Shown piece after piece: positions 24,955 to 31,062 of a DNA stretch of 40,444 nt; the stretch's first letter is position 1, and each line of letters begins with the position of its first letter. The DNA lies in the NCBI GenBank assembly GCA_023244815.1, contig JAHFLQ010000003.1, forward strand, positions 32,875-73,318, written 5' to 3'. The translations under genes were made by a program, and so were the position numbers. The notes beneath the pieces were generated by a model that saw only the letters and a program-made list of their open reading frames with translations, ran no database searches and was not told the DNA's origin. Source of the stretch: a bacterium. GTDB taxonomy: Bacteria; Patescibacteriota; Minisyncoccia; UBA6257; WO2-44-18.

Positions 24955-25328
24955 TCAAAGTTTTAAAATCGCTTAAGCTAGTCAGTCCCGATGACGGCTT
25001 TATTCATCGTTCCCGGCAAATATTATTCGCGAGTGAGCAAAAACCGGCTCCGGCGCGCTTCGTTTTCAGCTTTTCCGAGAGTTTCAGGCTGGCGGCTGCG
25101 CTGGCAATGGCGAGCATCCTATTATTTATCGCTCTAGGCGGCCTGTCCTATCTCCATCTCGGCAACCTGTCTCCGTCTCTATTGACTAAAGCGGGCGGCG
25201 AAAATTTGAAATCAGAAATGGAAAATCTAAATTTCCAGATCCAGCTAGGGCAGGCAAAGTACGATCTTGGCAATGAGAAATCTGTTGGCCTCGATATAGA
25301 CGAACTTTTAAAGAATTTGTCCTTATAA
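24939..25328 (+). CDS. Putative membrane anti-sigma factor
   Basis: 129 residues with a cytoplasmic N-terminal helix region (1-45), one membrane helix (about 50-72) and an extracytoplasmic tail rich in Glu/Asn/Leu. There is no zinc-binding HxxxCxxC, so it is not a ZAS-type anti-sigma. Overlap with the sigma gene and the topology are the basis of the call; no named domain is visible. Confidence 0.65.
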   Translation: MEERLIKVLKSLKLVSPDDGFIHRSRQILFASEQKPAPARFVFSFSESFRLAAALAMASILLFIALGGLSYLHLGNLSPSLLTKAGGENLKSEMENLNFQIQLGQAKYDLGNEKSVGLDIDELLKNLSL

Positions 25329-25364
25329 AAAATCTCCCCCGATGTACATCGGGGGAGATTTTTT
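25327..25364. terminator. Bidirectional terminator between anti-sigma and HU genes
   Basis: 38-bp perfect palindrome AAAAAATCTCCCCCGATG and its complement, flanked by T-runs on both strands. Confidence 0.93.
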
Positions 25365-25373
25365 ATTTTCTCG

Positions 25374-25649
25374 CTATCTCACAGCGTCCTTTAATTCTTT
25401 ACCGGCTTTGAATTTCGGTTTGGTGCCGGCGGGGATTTGTAGTTTCGCGCCTGTTTTCGGGTTTATGCCCATGCGCGCCTTGGTTTTGACTACTTTAAAG
25501 GTACCAAAACCAGTAACGCCGACCTCCTCACCCCGTCCCAGGGTTTTGGTGATCGTATCGAAAAGCGCATTCACAGCTTCCGCCGCCTGTTTTTTGGTAG
25601 CCATTTTTGCCGCTTTCATTACTGCCTCCACTAGTCCTTCTTTTTTCAT
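25374..25649 (-). CDS. HU-family DNA-binding protein
   Basis: Histone-like dimeric DNA-bending protein, 91 residues. It has the HU pattern with the beta-arm tip RMGINPKTGAKLQIPA containing the intercalating Pro, and GVTGFGTFKV before it. TATAAT at 25688-25693 (minus) lies 38 bases before the ATG, a longer leader than most core genes but without a Shine-Dalgarno. The adjacent 25650-25803 holds only this promoter and no gene. Confidence 0.95.
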   Translation of the reverse strand: MKKEGLVEAVMKAAKMATKKQAAEAVNALFDTITKTLGRGEEVGVTGFGTFKVVKTKARMGINPKTGAKLQIPAGTKPKFKAGKELKDAVR

Positions 25650-25803
25650 TTAGATTTATTTTCGCATTTGAACGACCTTGTTTTTTTATTATACCAAATC
25701 CCTGCTACTGACTACTACTTCGCGAACCCGGTGCCACAACTTCGACCACTTCGTGATATTGAATATAGTCGGCGTTTCTCCGGCAATCCAGTCGAAGTTA
25801 TGG

Positions 25804-27294
25804 CTACCGGGCGAATTCCACCGCGCGAGTTTCACGAATCACGTTCACTTTGATTTCGCCCGGGTATTTCATTTCCGTCTGCACTTTAGAAGCCACATTT
25901 TTGGCGAGCTGGAGAGCGCCGAAGTCGTCTATTTTTTCCGGTACCACGAAGATGCGGATTTCGCGGCCGGCGGAAAGCGCGTAGGCGGATTTAACACCCT
26001 CAAAGCTGGTAGCGATTTTTTCTAACTCTTCTAGGCGCTTCAGGTAATTTTCAGCGGTGTCGCGGCGGGCTCCCGGGCGGGCGGCCGAGAGGATGTCAGC
26101 GGCCGTGACGATAAATGATTCCGGAGTGGAGAACGGATACTCCTCGTGGTGGGACTCCATGCCGCGGATAATTTTTTCATCAATTCCGTATTTCTGTAAA
26201 ATCTTACGGCCAAGGTTCACGTGCGTACCCTCTACTTCATGACTGATCGCTTTGCCGATATCGTGGAGCAGAGCGGCGCGTTTGGCAATCTCCACATTGG
26301 CGCCGAGTTCAGCGGCCATAATGCCGGAGATGTGCGCCATTTCCACAGAGTGCACCAAAACGTTCTGGCCGTAACTGGTCCGGAAGTGCAAGCGGCCGAG
26401 CAGTTGGAGAATTTCTTTCGGGAAATCTACCACGCCGATTTCCAAAGCGGCTTGTTCGCCTACCTCCATCATCCGCTTATTGAGCTCGTTTTTAGCTTCC
26501 TCCACTTTTTCCTCAATCTTGGCAGGCTGAATTCGCCCGTCTTTCACCAGTTTTTCCAAGGCGAGGCGGGCGGTTTCCCGGCGCAGAGGATCGAAAGAAG
26601 AGATGAGAATGGTTTCCGGCGATTCGTCCACAATCAATTCCGCGCCAGTTAAACGCTCCAGGGTCCGGATATTGCGGCCTTCGCGGCCGATGATCTTTCC
26701 CTTCATTTCTTCATTGGGAAGGTGAAAAGCGGTAGTGGTTAAATCGGCGACGTGCGAACGGGCATAGCGCTGAATGGCGGTGGTAATAATTTCCAAACTT
26801 TTCTTTTCCACCTCTTCGCGCTTTTCATGTTCCAGACTTTGGATGGTTTTCACCAAATCATGCTGGTACTGGTTCTTTAATTCATCAAAAAGTTTTACTT
26901 TGGCCTGTTCGGCAGAAAGACCGGCGATTTTTTCCAATTGCACCACCGTTTTTTTCTGGAGTTCATCGGCTTCTTGTTTGATCCGATCGACATTCGCCAA
27001 CTGCTCTTTCAAGTTGGCTTCTGTTTTGGAAAGATCGCTGGAACGTTGTTCCAAGCTCTCGTCCTTTTTCATCAGGCGCTCTTCTGTCGTATCCAGCTTG
27101 GCCTTACGTTCGCGCTCATCGCGTTGAACGTCTTCAAGCAAAGAAACGGCCTTTTCTTGCGCCTCCAGAATTACCTTTTTCGCCCTTTCTTCTAGGGAAC
27201 TCGCGTGCTTAGCCGAGATGCTCTGCCTGATAAAGTAGCCGAGACCAAGACCAAGAACGAGTAAAACCCCTCCCAATAGGATGGTTGAAATCAT
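25804..27294 (-). CDS. rny: Ribonuclease Y
   Basis: Membrane-anchored endoribonuclease that starts mRNA decay, 496 residues. It has an N-terminal membrane helix (3-22), then a long coiled coil (about 30-190). The KH domain contains IIGREGRNIRTLE (near 205-217), and the HD domain contains HSVEMAHISG and ALLHDIGKAISHE (about 310-400). The C-terminal conserved helix region is complete. Confidence 0.97.
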   Translation of the reverse strand: MISTILLGGVLLVLGLGLGYFIRQSISAKHASSLEERAKKVILEAQEKAVSLLEDVQRDERERKAKLDTTEERLMKKDESLEQRSSDLSKTEANLKEQLANVDRIKQEADELQKKTVVQLEKIAGLSAEQAKVKLFDELKNQYQHDLVKTIQSLEHEKREEVEKKSLEIITTAIQRYARSHVADLTTTAFHLPNEEMKGKIIGREGRNIRTLERLTGAELIVDESPETILISSFDPLRRETARLALEKLVKDGRIQPAKIEEKVEEAKNELNKRMMEVGEQAALEIGVVDFPKEILQLLGRLHFRTSYGQNVLVHSVEMAHISGIMAAELGANVEIAKRAALLHDIGKAISHEVEGTHVNLGRKILQKYGIDEKIIRGMESHHEEYPFSTPESFIVTAADILSAARPGARRDTAENYLKRLEELEKIATSFEGVKSAYALSAGREIRIFVVPEKIDDFGALQLAKNVASKVQTEMKYPGEIKVNVIRETRAVEFAR

Positions 27295-27356
27295 AAATTA
27301 AGTTAATGTTTAAGTTTATATACATTTGTAATCGACTTATCCACAGAGTAGCGCGG

Positions 27357-27385
27357 TTGACTTAGAAAGTCAAATCGTGTATACT
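27357..27385 (+). promoter_or_regulatory. Promoter of candidate small RNA
   Basis: TTGACT (27357-27362), 17-base spacer, TATACT (27380-27385). Confidence 0.75.
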
Positions 27386-27391
27386 CTTTTT

Positions 27392-27492
27392 AGAGTGAGT
27401 GATGAGTATTGCTCAGTCCAGCGCAAGCTGGATCGAGAAATGCCCCGCTCAATTTGTGGCAAAACACCCGCGCAAGCGGGTGTTTTGTTTTT
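27392..27492 (+). ncRNA. Candidate small RNA of about 100 nt
   Basis: It lies between a good promoter and a strong terminator (AAAACACCCGC/GCGGGTGTTTT, GCAA loop, then GTTTTT) with no ORF. The internal hairpin TCCAGC-GCAA-GCTGGA and a GAGCAATACTCA-type hairpin are visible, plus a TGCCCCGCTC segment that is single-stranded in this model. It does not match 4.5S, 6S, tmRNA or a riboswitch I can recognise. The next gene has its own promoter, so this is not simply its leader. Confidence 0.6.
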
Positions 27493-27508
27493 AGCAGTAT
27501 TTTTGTAG

Positions 27509-27537
27509 TTGACAGAACCGGGAAGCCTTTGTATATT
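27509..27537 (+). promoter_or_regulatory. Promoter of the small membrane protein gene
   Basis: TTGACA (27509-27514), 17-base spacer, TATATT (27532-27537). AGGAGG lies four bases before the ATG. Confidence 0.85.
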
Positions 27538-27565
27538 TTTAGCAGGTTTTTGAAAAGGAGGATTT

Positions 27566-27856
27566 ATGTTAGCTGCTTTAACAGTCGTGGGCTTTACAGC
27601 AGTTTGGGTGGGTTTTTGTGTTTTTGTTTTATGCCGCCCATCACAACCGACTGACTACGAAATGATCGCTGAGGGGATCTATGATCGAGTAGATTATGTC
27701 AGCCGACGTTACACGGTCCTTACAGTCGTGTATTTTCAAGACGAAACCACCTGCGTACTTCAGGAAGACGTCGCCCGCTGTATAGAATTTCCAAAAGGCA
27801 CAAAAATCAAAATTATGGAAAATAACATCAACTACAAAATCGAAAAAGTTTCTTGA
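27566..27856 (+). CDS. Small membrane-anchored orphan protein
   Basis: 96 residues. One N-terminal membrane helix (about 2-24, ending FCVFVLC) is followed by an acidic soluble domain with beta-like segments (YTVLTVVYFQDETTCVL, KIKIMENNINYKI). No family recognised. Translation start is supported by AGGAGG at 27556-27561. It has its own promoter and terminator, the style shared by the other orphan genes in the window. Confidence 0.8.
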   Translation: MLAALTVVGFTAVWVGFCVFVLCRPSQPTDYEMIAEGIYDRVDYVSRRYTVLTVVYFQDETTCVLQEDVARCIEFPKGTKIKIMENNINYKIEKVS

Positions 27857-27873
27857 CCAGACTTCCCTATACC

Positions 27874-27902
27874 AAGCCCCCAATAAAGGGGCTTTTTATT
27901 TC
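27874..27902 (+). terminator. Terminator after the small membrane protein gene
   Basis: AAGCCCC/GGGGCTT with a seven-base loop, then TTTATTTCTT. Confidence 0.92.
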
Positions 27903-27938
27903 TTAATGTTACGATATAATGATTTTGCAGTGCCGTTT

Positions 27939-28171
27939 GACCATCCTGAGGACCGCATGGACCCCGCACCAAAAAAATTAAACCTGGATTTTGCCAGTGC
28001 ACTGTCTGCCCTGGACCCTCGAGAGGGCCACGTGGACGCGCACTCACTCAACACAAATTGTATTGGAGGTCACCACACGTGGCCCTCTCGGTAGTTCAGG
28101 GCGATCAATTTTTGGTACGGGGCAGGCGCGCAAGCGGTGGCGTCACCACCTGCGGTCCTCTGGGTGGTTAA
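27939..28171 (+). repeat. Nested inverted-repeat element upstream of murB
   Basis: GAGGACCGCA (27948-27957) pairs with TGCGGTCCTC (28151-28160), and GAGAGGGCCACGTG (28021-28034) with CACGTGGCCCTCTC (28076-28089). CCGCACCAAAAA also resembles the complement of TTTTTGGTACGGGG. The arms are 80-100 bp. A 62-codon frame from 27906 runs through it, but the symmetry explains the sequence better. TATAAT at 27915-27920 lies just outside and may drive murB. Confidence 0.75.
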
Positions 28172-28181
28172 GCCCAGTGGA

Positions 28182-29111
28182 ATGTTTCAATCCAACATCA
28201 GCTTAAAAGAATATAGCAACTACAAAATTGGCGGACCGGCCCGCCAATTTTTCGTCCCGAAAACTTTGGAAGAGCTGACCGCCGGCGTGGAGAAGGCGAA
28301 GCAGGAAAAACTGCCGATCTTCGTCTTGGGCGGCGGGACGAATCTGCTCATCAGCGACAAGGGATTTCCCGGACTGGTGGTGAAACCGGAAATTATGACA
28401 CTGGAAGGAAAAGACGGCGTTATCCGCGTCGGCGCCGGAGTCTCGGTGGCTGATCTTCTGGCCTTCACCATCGCCAACGGTCTTTCCGGCCTGGAATGGG
28501 CGGGCGGTTTGCCGGGAACCGTAGGCGGCGCGATTCGCGGCAACGCGGGCGCTTTCGGCGGTGAGATACAAGACGTGATTACAGAGGTGGTGAGTTTGGA
28601 TATTGCCGGAGCGCCGAAGATTATAAATCGCGGCCACAAAGAATCTAAGTTTGGTTATCGTTCCAGCATTTTCAAAGAGAAGAACGGCGAGGAAATTATT
28701 CTGGAAGCGACGCTTCAGTTGCAGAATGGTGAAAAAAAAGCGATCCAGGAAGCAATCGAAAGCAAAATACAATATCGGCAGGAACGGCATCCGATGGAGT
28801 ATCCGAACATCGGCAGTATCTTCAAAAATGTGGACTGGAAAGACGTCCCGAAAGAATTCCAGGAACGATTTGTGGGAAAAATGAAAAAAGATCCGTTTCC
28901 GGTTCTGCCGACAGCAGTCTTGCTTTCGGAAACGGGATTGAAGGGTGTGGCTTCCGGCGGCGCGATGTTTTCACCGAAGCACCCGAATTTTATTGTCAAT
29001 ACGCAAGGCGCGACTGCCGAAGACGTGAAAAAGTTGATCGAGCTTGCTAAAGAAACCGTGAAGGATAAATTTGGAGTTATACTGGAAGAAGAGGTCCAAT
29101 ACGTGGAATAA
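28182..29111 (+). CDS. murB: UDP-N-acetylenolpyruvoylglucosamine reductase
   Basis: FAD enzyme completing UDP-MurNAc synthesis for peptidoglycan, 309 residues from ATG 28182 (MFQSNISLKEYSNYKIGGPA); an earlier frame start lies in the repeat element. FAD-binding motifs are LGGGTNLLISDKGFPGLV and GLPGTVGGAIRGNAGAFGGE. The substrate region contains KFGYRSSIFKE, and a C-terminal GSIFKN and AS/GGAMFSPKHPNFIVN segment is present. Followed two bases later by hpf. Confidence 0.95.
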   Translation: MFQSNISLKEYSNYKIGGPARQFFVPKTLEELTAGVEKAKQEKLPIFVLGGGTNLLISDKGFPGLVVKPEIMTLEGKDGVIRVGAGVSVADLLAFTIANGLSGLEWAGGLPGTVGGAIRGNAGAFGGEIQDVITEVVSLDIAGAPKIINRGHKESKFGYRSSIFKEKNGEEIILEATLQLQNGEKKAIQEAIESKIQYRQERHPMEYPNIGSIFKNVDWKDVPKEFQERFVGKMKKDPFPVLPTAVLLSETGLKGVASGGAMFSPKHPNFIVNTQGATAEDVKKLIELAKETVKDKFGVILEEEVQYVE

Positions 29112-29112
29112 A

Positions 29113-29478
29113 ATGAGAATCGATATTAAATACACAAATCTAGACAGCACGCCGGCGATGAACGAGTATATTAACGAAAAAATCGGCGGGCTGGGAAAAT
29201 TTATCAAGCGGATGGACGAGAAAGGCGCGGCGCGGGTATTCGTGGAGATCGGCCGTTCCACTAAGCACCATCATAAAGGCGCTGTCTACCATTTGGAGGG
29301 CAACTTGGAATTGCCTGGCAAACTACTGCGCGCGGAAACCGAGAATTGGGATGTGCGCTTGGGAGTGGACGAGGTAAGGAATATTTTGGAAATGGAAATT
29401 AAGAAGTATTTGGAGAGATTTCGGCCACAGGATTCCGGTGGGCAAAAAGAGTTGAGGAAATTGCGCGGAAAAGATTAA
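29113..29478 (+). CDS. Ribosome hibernation promoting factor (HPF/RaiA family)
   Basis: 121 residues from ATG 29113. The S30AE/HPF fold pattern MRIDIKYTNLDSTPAMNEYI, then AARVFVEIGR, a HHKGAVYHLEGNLELPG strand pair and the LYxAID-like segment here LGVDEVRNILEMEIKKYLERF. It is the short form lacking the C-terminal dimerisation domain. It binds the 30S decoding region in the family. Coupled to murB. Confidence 0.92.
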   Translation: MRIDIKYTNLDSTPAMNEYINEKIGGLGKFIKRMDEKGAARVFVEIGRSTKHHHKGAVYHLEGNLELPGKLLRAETENWDVRLGVDEVRNILEMEIKKYLERFRPQDSGGQKELRKLRGKD

Positions 29479-29510
29479 CTAGGTTATCTGACGATCGTCA
29501 GATAACCTAG
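29479..29510. repeat. 32-bp perfect palindrome after hpf
   Basis: CTAGGTTATCTGACGA and its exact reverse complement, starting at the base after the hpf stop. There is no T-tract, so it is not a standard terminator. Confidence 0.75.
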
Positions 29511-29511
29511 T

Positions 29512-29652
29512 AATGAAATTCCCCGGCCTTAAGGCCGGGGTTTCTTTCTGGTTCGGACCTTGTCCGTCTAGTGCTACCGTCGACGGTAGCACTAGACGTG
29601 CCCACGCTTCCACGGCCCTACAGCCGTGGTTTTCGTTCGGAAGCTTGGCATA
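29512..29652 (-). repeat. Composite palindromic element, copy 2 (units B and A)
   Basis: Inverted relative to copy 1 at 9547-9746. Unit B (29512-29554) has core CCCCGGCCTTAAGGCCGGGG and unit A (29599-29652) has CCACGGCCCTACAGCCGTGG. The space between them is filled by a 34-bp perfect palindrome (29565-29598, centre CCGTCGACGG) unlike the hairpin in copy 1. Confidence 0.75.
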
Positions 29653-29737
29653 GAAAGAGTTGAAGAAATTACGCGGGAAGGAGTAGTTCGGATAGTGAGC
29701 TACTTCTCCGGAACATCCTTCTGGAGATTGTTGTGTA

Positions 29738-29766
29738 TGAAAAAGACGCACATGGGTGCGTCTTTG
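29738..29766 (-). terminator. Terminator of the 29778-30188 gene
   Basis: Minus strand AAAGACGCAC-CCAT-GTGCGTCTTT followed by TTCATAC. Confidence 0.8.
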
Positions 29767-29777
29767 GATTTTTGAAG

Positions 29778-30188
29778 CTACTTCTGCGCTTTAATGAGCT
29801 CGGCGCGGAGCTTAGGGCGAGATTGTTTTTCGCCTGGGAACGTCATATTTTCCCGGAGGAAGAGCTCCGCCCACTGCTCCGGTTCCCAGCCCTTTTGGGT
29901 CCAGTGGATCCACAATCCGAAAGCGCAGGGCTGGCCTTGTTTGGGATTCTGGGGGTATGGTTTCCAGCCGGCCTTGTAGTCTGGGTTGATTTTCCCTTCA
30001 AACACAGCCGACCCATTCGTGCCGTAAATCTTCAGCCAATCGCCTTTATCCAGGAAATGAAGCGCGTCGTAACCTTTCTTGCCGTCGATCTCAAAAATCC
30101 AGCAGGTACCCTCGCAGCCCGTCTCAAAAAACCAGCTGATCGTTCCTGTGTGCTTCGCCGTCTTTTTTGTTTCAATGTATCGCGCCAC
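29778..30188 (-). CDS. Orphan aromatic-rich protein
   Basis: 136 residues from GTG 30188, with AAGGAG six bases upstream. No signal peptide or membrane helix. It has an unusually high Trp content (ISWFFETGCEGTCWIFEID, GWKPYPQNP, LWIHWTQKGWEPEQW), one CEGTC pair and many Lys. The beta-rich first half could be a small beta-barrel. I do not recognise a family. Monocistronic, with TTGACC-N17-AATAAT upstream (30245-30217). Confidence 0.8.
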   Translation of the reverse strand: MARYIETKKTAKHTGTISWFFETGCEGTCWIFEIDGKKGYDALHFLDKGDWLKIYGTNGSAVFEGKINPDYKAGWKPYPQNPKQGQPCAFGLWIHWTQKGWEPEQWAELFLRENMTFPGEKQSRPKLRAELIKAQK

Positions 30189-30216
30189 AGCCGTCTCCTT
30201 AAAAAGAACTGTAGCT

Positions 30217-30245
30217 ATTATTTAGGTTTTTTAAGAATTGGTCAA
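30217..30245 (-). promoter_or_regulatory. Promoter of the aromatic-rich protein gene
   Basis: Minus strand TTGACC, 17-base spacer, AATAAT. It overlaps the terminator of the upstream minus-strand gene. Confidence 0.6.
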
Positions 30246-30277
30246 ATAAAAACAGCCCGATGGTTAGTCGAGCTGTT
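30241..30277 (-). terminator. Terminator of the 30301-30936 gene
   Basis: Minus strand AACAGC ... GCTGTT followed by TTTATTTG. Confidence 0.7.
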
Positions 30278-30300
30278 GAGAGGTTGTGCGCGGTTGAGCG

Positions 30301-30936
30301 CTAGACCTCGACCGTGGCGCGCTGGATGAGGTTGGGCGGGACGATCGCCAGCGCCTGGCCGATCGCCTCGTTGGCCGCCTTGACGAACTCGTCCACCTGT
30401 TCGCCCGGTGCGCGGGTCATACGGAGTGCGCGACTGGGACCCGCCTCGAAGTGCACATGCTTCTTGCAGCGCAGGCCCTCGTGGTGGAAGACGTCGCCGA
30501 CGAGCACGAACTTGCAGTTGTCCACCCACTGGGGGACAAGGGTGGAATCGGGCAGGCATTCCGGCCTCTGCATCTGTCCGAACTTCTCCTTGATTTGGAT
30601 CAGTTCCTTGGCCGCCTCGTTCGCCTTGTCTTGCGTTTCCAGGTAGGCCTTGGCCGAGGCGCAGGGTTGGCCCTGATGCGCCCAGTTGCCCGACTGACGG
30701 ATCAGCGTGCATTCGCCGATCTGGAACTGGACGCTGTAGGTCCAGTGGCTCGTTCTCTTGCAGGAGTTGTCCACGTGACGCCACTCATCTCCCTTCCGGA
30801 AGAACGTGCATCCGTCCACCTTGGCCATCTTGACCTTCGGCCGGTTGTTGGTCGGGTGGCTGAACATCAGCTTCACCCGCATCTTCGGCCTCGCCGGTTT
30901 CGCCGACTCCACTGACGTCGTCGTCTCTTCCGCCAT
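30301..30936 (-). CDS. Orphan Cys/His/Trp-containing protein
   Basis: 211 residues from ATG 30936, six bases after AGGAG. G+C content is far above its neighbours. A Thr/Ser/Pro N-terminal tail (1-20) precedes two similar segments of the form C-T-F/L-I-R...G-x-W-x-H-x-x-x-x-C (near 45-60 and 78-95), and a third C-K-F-V-L-V-G-D-V-F-H-H-E-G-L-R-C near 145-160. These look like repeats with a conserved Cys-x12-18-Cys spacing. No known family named. It could be a zinc or disulphide repeat protein. Divergent from secA. Confidence 0.8.
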   Translation of the reverse strand: MAEETTTSVESAKPARPKMRVKLMFSHPTNNRPKVKMAKVDGCTFFRKGDEWRHVDNSCKRTSHWTYSVQFQIGECTLIRQSGNWAHQGQPCASAKAYLETQDKANEAAKELIQIKEKFGQMQRPECLPDSTLVPQWVDNCKFVLVGDVFHHEGLRCKKHVHFEAGPSRALRMTRAPGEQVDEFVKAANEAIGQALAIVPPNLIQRATVEV

Positions 30937-31005
30937 TGCCATCTCCTTTCGCCCCATTACGGGGCTTTCAAGGAACAATAAAAACTACTCACCTACACTT
31001 CCGCC

Positions 31006-31033
31006 ATTGTAGCATATGCTCAAAATTTGTCAA
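31006..31033 (-). promoter_or_regulatory. Promoter of the 30301-30936 gene
   Basis: Minus strand TTGACA (31033-31028), 16-base spacer, TACAAT (31011-31006), back to back with the secA promoter. Confidence 0.85.
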
Positions 31034-31050
31034 GTGAGCCATAAGTGGAG

Positions 31051-31056
31051 TATACT
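31051..31056 (+). promoter_or_regulatory. -10 box of a leaderless transcript (secA)
   Basis: TATACT ends six bases before the secA ATG. Confidence 0.65.
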
Positions 31057-31062
31057 GACCGC

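Noticed and set aside
27392-27492. Fluoride, preQ1, ZTP or guanidine riboswitch before the small membrane protein
   Set aside because: None of the consensus cores I know could be matched, and the terminator plus separate promoter before the next gene argue against a leader riboswitch.
27906-28094. 62-codon frame between the small membrane protein and murB
   Set aside because: Covers the two arms of an inverted repeat; no Shine-Dalgarno, no protein-like pattern. A TATAAT lies near its start, so a leaderless peptide cannot be fully excluded.
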